Source: Bugula neritina (Eukaryota; Bryozoa; Gymnolaemata; Cheilostomatida; Bugulidae). Taken from it: a DNA stretch of 64,000 nucleotides. Position 1 is the stretch's first letter. Each line of letters starts with the position of its first letter. The notes under the pieces are model-generated. The model worked only from the letters and a program-made list of their open reading frames with translations. It had not been told where the DNA came from and did not search any database. The stretch lies in the NCBI GenBank assembly GCA_964035545.1, contig OZ037766.1, positions 113,501 through 177,500 of the forward strand, written 5' to 3'. A program made the position numbers and the translations under genes. Positions 49,701-61,700 of this stretch are shown piece after piece.

Positions 49701-52700
49701 CACCCCTGCTACCTCCACCCCTGCTACTTCCACCCCTGCTACTTCCACCCCTGCTACTTCCACCCCTGCTACTTCCACCCCTGCTACTTCCACCCCTGCT
49801 ACCTCCACCCCTGCTACTTCCACCCCTGCTACTTCCACCCATACTACACACACACTCAAAGCTCTTAACTCACCAGCAATAGACCTCTTCCTCAGCATGT
49901 TCCCCTCCCCCTCCAACAGTTTCTCATCTTCAAAGATGTTACACACACCGGCATCGCTGACTTTGGCCAACATCTTAGCCACCGGCCGGTAGAACTCCTG
50001 GAGGGAAGCTTTCATGTACCGCTGTCGGAGCAGCAGCGCCTTCACGATCTGCTCGGAGCATCTTTTCAGCTCTTCAGTGGGAACCTGCAAGACATTAGGA
50101 GTTGTCTGTCCACTGTATACTCGCACACACATATATATATATAATACACCAATTATATGACATTCAGTATCTCACCCCGCTGTGGTCCTCCCCGCTAATA
50201 GCCACCCTCTGGAAGTCCAGCTCCAGGTCTCTCGTGTTTTTCATATGGCGAGACGACTCCTGGTCCAGTTGACTGGACGTTGAGGAGCTGGAGTGGAGCG
50301 ACTCAGACATGTCTGGGTCCATAGCAACACTGTAAACAAGTAACCATAGCAACACTGTAAACAAGTAACCATAGCAACACTGTAAACAAGTAACCATAGC
50401 AACACTGTAAACAAGTAACCATAGCAACACTGTAAACAAGTAACCATAGCAACACTGTAAACAAGTAACCATAGCAACACTGTAAACAAGTAACCATAGC
50501 AACACTGTAAACAAGTAACCATAGCAACACTGTAAACAAGTAACCATAGCAACACTAAACAAGTAACCATAGCAACACTGTAAACAAGTAACCATAGCAA
50601 CACTGTAAACAAGTAACCATAGCAACACTTCAAGTATGTAACTACCTGGCAAGAATATCCACATTCTGGAGCAAACTGAGGCGTCATGCAACTGAGAAAC
50701 AGCCAGTGGTAGCGGCAGACACACAGACAGACACACAGACAGACACAAGACTGGCTAGCACATGCTATGATATAACAGAGAGAGGAGACCGTACCTTCTA
50801 ACATGGGATGTGTCGGGGATAGAAGAGGTGTTCTGGGTGGAGTCATGGGCTAGGTCAAGGCTAGTTTGTGCCAGGGTACCAGTTCTACAGACAAACATGG
50901 GCTATGCAGGTAAATCAGTACTCAGGTATGTCAGTATATCAGTACTCAGGGGTCAGGGGTCATGGCAAGGCGAACATTCACACTAAATGCAATTTCACTG
51001 ATGAGATTGCTGTAGAAAATCTGTTAATGTTTCCATAATTATATTATATTCAGAGTCAACAACTACCAATACACTAGCAGCTAAATGTTATTATACTCAC
51101 TATAACATACTAACTATATACTATATACTCACTGTATACTAACTATATACTAACTATATACTAACTATATACTAACTATATACTATATACTCATAGAAAT
51201 ATGTCACATGACCAGTGAAGAGAGAAACAACAAGGAATAACTATCCATCATTAGTAATAACAATACAACAATAATAATATTATAATTACTCAGCAGGTTA
51301 AACAATAGACAGGTCATTATATGCGAGTAGTAGAAATTCTGTCAGTAAATATTGTTTGTTAATTTCATATACAGTAATATACATTATATAATATACAGTA
51401 ATATACATTATATAATATACAGTAATATACATTATATAATATACAGTAATATACATTATATACTATACAGTAATATACATTATATAATATACAGTAATAT
51501 ACATTATATAATATACAGTAATATACATTATATACTATACAGTAATATACATTATATAATATACAGTAATATACATTATATAATATACAGTAATATACAT
51601 TATATAATATACAGTAATATACATTATATACTATACAGTAATATACATTATATAATATACAGTAATATACATTATATAATATACAGTAATATACATTATA
51701 TACTATACAGTAATATACATTATATAATATACAGTAATATACATTATATAATATACAGTAATATACATTATATAATATACAGTAATATACATTATATAAT
51801 ATACAGTAATATACATTATATAATATACAGTAATATACATTATATACTATACAGTAATATACATTATATAATATACAGTAATATACATTATATAATATAC
51901 AGTAATATACATTATATAATATACAGTAATATACATTATATACTATACAGTAATATACATTATATAATATACAGTAATATACATTATATAATATACAGTA
52001 ATATACATTATATAATATACAGTAATATACATTATATAATATACAGTAATATACATTATATACTATACAGTAATATAACATATACTATATACAATAATAT
52101 ATCATATACTATACAGTAATATAACATATACTATACAGTAATATAACATATACTATACAGTAATATAACATATACTTTATATATTGTAGTAAAAATTCTC
52201 ACTTTCGGGATATTTTATCCTCCAGCAACTCACGGTGACGCTTCTTGTCAATGGGGAAATGTGGCATCTCAAAAGGAGTGCAAAGTTCAAACCTACTTGA
52301 GTCCATATCTTCGTTCACCGAGCACAAAGCGCTGCCACTAGTCGAGAACTGCTTCAGTAGATGCTTAGCTTTCTATAAAATATAATTCTAGAACTGAAGA
52401 TGAAATGTGCAGAATATTATACACTGAAGATGAAATGTGCAGAATACACACTGAAGATGAAATGTGCAGAATATACACTGAAGGTGAAATGTGCAGAATA
52501 TATACTGAAGATGAAATGTGCAGAATATATACTGAAGGTGAAATGTGCAGAATATACACTGAAGGTGAAATGTGCAGGATACACACTGAAGACACTAGTT
52601 ACTTCTACAAGTACATCCGACCAGTAAGTATCTCAATACAAGTCAGATGAACACTTTACTAGTAGCCGACAGAAAACTGTGGACATAAGATGCAAAAACT

Positions 52701-55700
52701 TGGTAATTCCGTTTCCTAATATGCAGCAACAGCTGGAAATCCCCACCCAGCTCAACAAACTCTATTCTACCCCCTAGTTTTACCTTATCTTACTCCTAAC
52801 CTACTCTATTCTACCCCCTAGCTTTACCTTATCTTACTCCTAACCTACTCTATTCTACCCCCTAGCTTTACCTTACCTTACTCCTTACCTACTCTATTCT
52901 ACCCCCTAGCTTTACCTTATCTTACTCCTAACCTACTCTACTCTACCCCCTAGCTTTACCTTACCTTACTCCTAACCTACTCTACTCTACCCCCTAGTTT
53001 TCAACTACCCTATTTCACCCTGACATATAACACACTGACCCCTACTATCCCACAAGCACCAGCCAGTCTTGTGTCCCCCTCAGCAATGAACTGGTGAGGC
53101 CAACTGCTTTGTTTAAGTAACAACCTAATCAGCCAATCAGAAGCTTGTTTACAATCTAGTGAGTTGCGTGATTCAATAGTACATCTGTACTTGTACAGTG
53201 TCACAGTACTACAGTGTAACAGTACTACAGTGTCACAGTACTACAGTGTCACAGTACTACAGTGTCACAGTACTACAGTGTAACAGTACTACAGTGTCAC
53301 AGTACTACAGTGTAACAGTACTACAGTGTCACAGTACTACAGTGTCACAGTACTACAGTGTAACAGTACTACAGTGTCACAGTACTACAGTGTCACAGTA
53401 CTACAGTGTAACAGTACTACAGTGTAACAGTACTACAGTATCACAGTACTACAGTGTCACAGTACTACAGTGTAACAGTACTACAGGGTAACAGTACTAC
53501 AGTGTCACAGTACTACAGTGTGACAGTACTACAGTGTCACAGTACTACAGTGTAACAGTACTACAGTGTCACAGTACTACAGTGTAACAGTACTACAGGG
53601 TAACAGTACTACAGTATCACAGTACTACAGTGTCACAGTACTACAGTGTAACAGTACTACAGGGTAACAGTACTACAGTATCACAGTACTACAGTGTCAC
53701 AGTACTACAGTGTCACAGTACTACAGGGTAACAGTAATACAGTGTCACAGTACTACAGTGTCACAGGACTACAGTGTCACAGTACTACAGGGTAACAGTA
53801 ATACAGTGTCACAGTACTACAGTGTAACAGTACTACAGGGTAACAGTACTACAGTATCACAGTACTACAGTGTCACAGTACTACAGTGTCACAGTACTAC
53901 AGTGTCACAGTACTACAGGGTAACAGTACTACAGTATCACAGTACTACAGTGTCACAGTACTACAGTGTCACAGTACTACAGTGTCACAGTACTACAGTG
54001 TCACAGTACTACAGTGTGACAATGTGATATATATTATAACAAGGGGAGGTAACACACAGGTTGTAACATAGCTGAGTACATAGTTCTGTCTCCATATAAT
54101 AATCACGTGGATTGAATGAAATTAAAATCTCTTGACGAATAATAAAATCATATACCAGAAAATAAGGAATATTTATGGAAAGAAATACTGATAGACCAAA
54201 AGACAACAGAGCCAATATTTATCCAATAGAATTGACCTGAGTGAATGATAAACTTATCCCAGCAAAAGGAAGGGAAATCTAAATAAATGCAATATGTGCA
54301 TTACAGAGCAAAAAATCTTAGTAAAACACAGGTTAGCTAGAAGTCTGGAAACACAAACAGCTTTGTGATGGTAGAATCTAGCAAAATAAATGTAAATGAG
54401 GCTAAAAATAGCGAAACATTACATCACTTTCCTTTCACTTTGCATTAATATCGTATTATGACTAACAGCTCCTAGCTTCAACTATATATTATACTCTCTC
54501 ACCTTATCATACTCTATACTCTCTCACCTTATCATACTCTATACTCTCTCACCTTATCATACTGTATACTCTCTCACCTTATCATACTGTATACTCTCTC
54601 ACCTTATCATACTGTATACTCTCTCACCTTATCATACTGTATACTCTCTCACCTTATCATACTGTATACTCTCTCACCTTATCATACTGTATACTCTCTC
54701 ACCTTATCATACTGTATACTCTCTCACCTTATCATACTCTATACTCTCTCACCTTATCATACTGTATACTCTCTCACCTTATCATACTCTATACTCTCTC
54801 ACCTTATCATACTCTATACTCTCTCACCTTATCATACTCTATACTCTCTCACCTTATCATACTCTATACTCTCTCACCTTATCATACTGTATACTCTCTC
54901 ACCTTATCATACTGTATACTCTCTCACCTTATCATACTGTATACTCTCTCACCTTATCATACTCTATACTCTCTCACCTTATCATACTGTATACTCTCTC
55001 ACCTTATCATACTGTATACTCTCTCACCTTATCATACTCTATACTCTCTCACCTTATCATACTCTATACTCTCTCACCTTATCATACTGTATACTCTCTC
55101 ACCTTATCATACTCTATACTCTCTCACCTTATCATACTGTATACTCTCTCACCTTATCATACTGTATACTCTCTCACCTTATCATACTGTATACTCTCTC
55201 ACCTTATCATACTGTATACTCTCTCACCTTATCATACTGTATACTCTCTCACCTTATCATACTGTATACTCTCTCACCTTATCATACTCTATACTCTCTC
55301 ACCTTATCATACTGTATACTCTCTCACCTTATCATACTCTATACTCTCTCACCTTATCATACTCTATACTCTCTCACCTTATCATACTCTATACTCTCTC
55401 ACCTTATCATACTGTATACTCTCTCACCTTATCATACTCTATACTCTCTCACCTTATCATACTGTATACTCTCTCACCTTATCATACTGTATACTCTCTC
55501 ACCTTATCATACTCTATACTCTCTCACCTTATCATACTCTATACTCTCTCACCTTATCATACTGTATACTCTCTCACCTTGTCATACTGTATACTCTCTC
55601 ACCTTATCATACTGTATACTCTCTCACCTTATCATACTGTATACTCTCTCACCTTGTCATACTGTATACTCTCTCACCTTATCATACTGTATACTCTCTC

Positions 55701-58700
55701 ACCTTATCATACTGTATACTCTCTCACCTTATCATACTGTATACTCTCTCACCTTATCATACTGTATACTCTCTCACCTTATCATACTGTATACTCTCTC
55801 ACCTTATCATACTGTATACTCTCTCACCTTATCATACTGTATACTCTCTCACCTTATCATACTGTATACTCTCTCACCTTATCATACTCTATACTCTCTC
55901 ACCTTATCATACTCTATACTCTCTCACCTTATCATACTCTATACTCTCTCACCTTATCATACTGTATACTCTCTCACCTTATCATACTGTATACTCTCTC
56001 ACCTTATCATACTGTATACTCTCTCACCTTATCATACTCTATACTCTCTCACCTTATCATACTCTCTCACCTTATCATACTGTATACTCTCTCACCTTAT
56101 CATACTGTATACTCTCTCACCTTATCATACTGTATACTCTCTCACCTTATCATACTGTATACTCTCTCACCTTATCATACTCTATACTCTCTCACCTTAT
56201 CATACTGTATACTCTCTCACCTTATCATACTCTATACTCTCTCACCTTATCATACTCTATACTCTCTCACCTTATCATACTGTATACTCTCTCACCTTAT
56301 CATACTCTATACTCTCTCACCTTATCATACTGTATACTCTCTCACCTTATCATACTCTATACTCTCTCACCTTATCATACTGTATACTCTCTCACCTTAT
56401 CATACTGTATACTCTCTCACCTTATCATACTGTATACTCTCTCACCTTATCATACTGTATACTCTCTCACCTTGTCATACTGTATACTCTCTCACCTTAT
56501 CATACTCTACACTCTCTCACCTTATCATACTCTATACTCTCTCACCTTATCATACTCTCTCACCTTATCATACTGTATACTCTCTCACCTTGTCATACTG
56601 TATACTCTCTCACCTTATCATACTGTATACTCTCTCACCTTATCATACTCTATACTCTCTCACCTTATCATACTGTATACTCTCTCACCTTATCATACTC
56701 TATACTCTCTCACCTTATCATACTGTATACTCTCTCACCTTATCATACTGTATACTCTCTCACCTTATCATACTGTATACTCTCTCACCTTATCATACTG
56801 TATACTCTCTCACCTTGTCATACTGTATACTCTCTCACCTTATCATACTCTACACTCTCTCACCTTATCATACTCTATACTCTCTCACCTTATCATACTC
56901 TCTCACCTTATCATACTGTATACTCTCTCACCTTATCATACTGTATACTCTCTCACCTTATCATACTCTATACTCTCTCACCTTATCATACTGTATACTC
57001 TCTCACCTTATCATACTGTATACTCTCTCACCTTATCATACTGTATACTCTCTCACCTTATCATACTGTATACTCTCTCACCTTGTCATACTGTATACTC
57101 TCTCACCTTATCATACTCTACACTCTCTCACCTTATCATACTGTATACTCTCTCACCTTATCATACTCTATACTCTCTCACCTTATCATACTGTATACTC
57201 TCTCACCTTATCATACTCTATACTCTCTCACCTTATCATACTGTATACTCTCTCACCTTATCATACTGTATACTCTCTCACCTTATCATACTGTATACTC
57301 TCTCACCTTATCATACTGTATACTCTCTCACCTTGTCATACTGTATACTCTCTCACCTTATCATACTCTACACTCTCTCACCTTATCATACTCTATACTC
57401 TCTCACCTTATCATACTCTCTCACCTTATCATACTGTATACTCTCTCACCTTATCATACTGTATACTCTCTCACCTTATCATACTCTATACTCTCTCACC
57501 TTATCATACTGTATACTCTCTCACCTTATCATACTGTATACTCTCTCACCTTATCATACTGTATACTCTCTCACCTTATCATACTGTATACTCTCTCACC
57601 TTGTCATACTGTATACTCTCTCACCTTATCATACTCTACACTCTCTCACCTTATCATACTGTATACTCTCTCACCTTATCATACTCTCTCACCTTATCAT
57701 ACTGTATACTCTCTCACCTTATCATACTGTATACTCTCTCACCTTATCATACTGTATACTCTCTCACCTTATCATACTGTATACTCTCTCACCTTATCAT
57801 ACTCTATACTCTCTCACCTTATCATACTGTATACTCTCTCACCTTATCATACTCTATACTCTCTCACCTTATCATACTCTATACTCTCTCACCTTATCAT
57901 ACTGTATACTCTCTCACCTTATCATACTCTATACTCTCTCACCTTATCATACTCTATACTCTCTCACCTTATCATACTGTATACTCTCTCACCTTATCAT
58001 ACTCTATACTCTCTCACCTTATCATACTCTATACTCTCTCACCTTATCATACTGTATACTCTCTCACCTTATCATACTGTATACTCTCTCACCTTATCAT
58101 ACTGTATACTCTCTCACCTTATCATACTGTATACTCTCTCACCTTATCATACTCTATACTCTCTCACCTTATCATACTGTATACTCTCTCACCTTATCAT
58201 ACTATATACTCTCTCACCTTATCATACTATATACTCTCTCACCTTATCATACTCTATACTCTCTCACCTTATCATACTGTATACTCTCTCACCTTATCAT
58301 ACTGTATACTCTCTCACCTTATCATACTCTATACTCTCTCACCTTATCATACTGTATACTCTCTCACCTTATCATACTGTATACTCTCTCACCTTATCAT
58401 ACTGTATACTCTCTCACCTTATCATACTCTATACTCTCTCACCTTATCATACTGTATACTCTCTCACCTTATCATACTCTATACTCTCTCACCTTATCAT
58501 ACTGTATACTCTCTCACCTTATCATACTGTATACTCTCTCACCTTATCATACTGTATACTCTCTCACCTTATCATACTCTATACTCTTTCACCTTATCAT
58601 ACTGTATACTCTCTCACCTTATCATACTGTATACTCTCTCACCTTATCATACTCTATACTCTCTCACCTTATCATACTGTATACTCTCTCACCTTATCAT

Positions 58701-61700
58701 ACTCTATACTCTCTCACCTTATCATACTCTATACTCTCTCACCTTATCATACTGTATACTCTCTCACCTTATCATACTGTATACTCTCTCACCTTGTCAT
58801 ACTGTATACTCTCTCACCTTATCATACTGTATACTCTCTCACCTTATCATACTGTATACTCTCTCACCTTATCATACTGTATACTCTCTCACCTTATCAT
58901 ACTGTATACTCTCTCACCTTATCATACTGTATACTCTCTCACCTTATCATACTGTATACTCTCTCACCTTATCATACTGTATACTCTCTCACCTTATCAT
59001 ACTGTATACTCTCTCACCTTATCATACTCTATACTCTCTCACCTTATCATACTCTATACTCTCTCACCTTATCATACTCTATACTCTCTCACCTTATCAT
59101 ACTGTATACTCTCTCACCTTATCATACTGTATACTCTCTCACCTTATCATACTGTATACTCTCTCACCTTATCATACTCTATACTCTCTCACCTTATCAT
59201 ACTGTATACTCTCTCACCTTATCATACTCTATACTCTCTCACCTTATCATACTCTATACTCTCTCACCTTATCATACTCTATACTCTCTCACCTTATCAT
59301 ACTGTATACTCTCTCACCTTATCATACTGTATACTCTCTCACCTTATCATACTCTATACTCTCTCACCTTATCATACTCTATACTCTCTCACCTTATCAT
59401 ACTGTATACTCTCTCACCTTATCATACTGTATACTCTCTCACCTTATCATACTGTATACTCTCTCACCTTATCATACTGTATACTCTCTCACCTTATCAT
59501 ACTGTATACTCTCTCACCTTATCATACTGTATACTCTCTCACCTTGTCATACTGTATACTCTCTCACCTTGTCATATTCCTCGTCCTCGGGGTTGGACAC
59601 GTGTCTCGGGAACTTCTTTCTACTCGGAGAGAAAGGCGTTTTGTTGACGGAGGTGGTGGAAGAGCCGTTGTTCCAGTTAACTGTGCTGTTACTTCCTACC
59701 TCCTCTACAAGAGAATATTATATAATACAGCCACTGTTAGTGCGCATATTGTACCTGAATTACTTCTACAATACTCTACTTCACTGCAACACTAAACCCC
59801 TGATCTTGGAAAGATGCCAGCATCATTCCTGTGATACAAAATATCCTGCAAACAATTTATTTAAACCTTAAAAATTTATCAGAAAAGTATTCAAATAGTT
59901 TGGCAGCCCCTTGTACGCTGAAAAAATAACCAACAGTAATTAAATGCACATCCCTGCTGTTAGCAATAAGACAGCTGGGTGAGATTAGGCAGTTGTGGGA
60001 GAGAGTGAGCAGGAAATGAAACTACCACACTGCATGCTTCCAGGAGAGTAGAGGCAGTGCAATGACAGTGCAGGCAGCGTCAGGGCAGTGCAGGCAGCGT
60101 CAGGGGAGTGTAGACAGTGTCAGGGCAGTGCAGGCAGCGTCAGGGCAGTGGTAAATTAGCAACACAACTTAAACAATGTTTAAATAAATGTGAGTTGTAT
60201 CTTTTCTCTGACTCATATAAAACTGTTTGCCTTACATTTCATTCCATTATGTTACAGACATCTATTACTAGTAATATCTATTTTTAGTAACATATATTCT
60301 TCGAAATTAGCAACATCTGTTATTAGTAAAAAAACAATTGAAAGCTAGCAGTGAGAGTTACTGTTAGTCAGTAGTGACAAAGTGAGAGTTACTGTTAGTC
60401 AGTAGTGACAGAGTGAGAGTTACTGTTAGTCAGTAGTGACAGAGTGAGAGTTACTGTTAGTCAGTAGTGACAGAGTGAGAGTTACTGTTAGTCAGTAGTG
60501 ACAGAGTGAGAGTTACTGTTAGTCAGTAGTGACAGAGTGAGAGTTACTGTTAGTCAGTAGTGACAGAGTGAGAGTTACTGTTAGTCAGTAGTGACAGAGT
60601 GAGAGTTACTGTTAGTCAGTAGTGACAGAGTGAGAGTTACTGTTAGTCAGTAGTGACAGAGTGAGAGTTACTGTTAGTCAGTAGTGACAGAGTGAGAGTT
60701 ACTGTTAGTCAGTAGTGACAGAGTGAGAGTTACTGTTAGTCAGTAGTGACAGAGTGAGAGTTACTGTTAGTCAGTAGTGACAGAGTGAGAGTTACTGTTA
60801 GTCAGTAGTGACAGAGTGAGAGTTACTGTTAGTCAGTAGTGACAGAGTGAGAGTTACTGTTAGTCAGTAGTGACAAAGTGGGAGTTACTGTTAGTCAGTA
60901 GTGACAGAGTGGGAGTATTGTTCTCAGTCAACAAGAGGAGATAATTACTAAATCTGATTACTTGTTTCACAACAAAATAGAATGTAATATGTTAACAGCA
61001 AGCAAGTGGTTCAGGGTCAAAGTTCATAGATAGAAGGGGAGAAAACCCCAACATATCCTGACACTCACCAAAAAACATGTCAATTAAAGCCATTAGAAAC
61101 AGAAATGCGACAATACTTGAAGACGGGTGAGTGTGTGACTGTATAGTAACACACTTTGACTGCAATAAGCTAGAGTCAGTGAACATAACATAACTCTACA
61201 CTGTGTACAGGAAGTATATAAACTCTACACTGTGTACAGGAAGTATATAAACTCTACACTGTGTACAGGAAGTATATAAACTCTACACTGTGTACAGGAA
61301 GTATATAAACTCTACACTGTGTGCAGGAAGTATATAAACTCTACACTGTGTACAGGAAGTATATAAACTCTACACTGTGTACAGGAAGTATATAAACTCT
61401 ACACTGTGTGCAGGAAGTATATAAACTCTACACTGTCTACAGGAAGTATATAAACTCTACACTGTGTACAGGAAGTATATAAACTCTACACTGTGTACAG
61501 GAAGTATATAAACTCTACACTGTGTGCAGGAAGTATATAAACTCTACACTGTCTACAGGAAGTATATAAACTCTACACTGTGTGCAGGAAGTATATAAAC
61601 TCTACACTGTCTACAGGAAGTATATAAACTCTACACTGTGTGCAGGAAGTATATAAACTCTACACTGTGTACAGGAAGTATATAAACTCTACACTGTGTG

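Noticed and set aside
50303-50846. Frames encoding [15 protein letters not shown] repeats on the minus strand.
   Set aside because: Translation of the acceptor-junction repeat in AMPD intron 4. A possible exon at 50642-50690 was also dropped because the direct joining of 50795-50884 to 50176-50329 keeps phase and needs no extra exon.
55579-59871. Open frames of 850-1430 aa ([14 protein letters not shown] type) on the plus strand.
   Set aside because: Antisense readings of the 25-bp intron repeat, running over AMPD exon 2 in the wrong direction.
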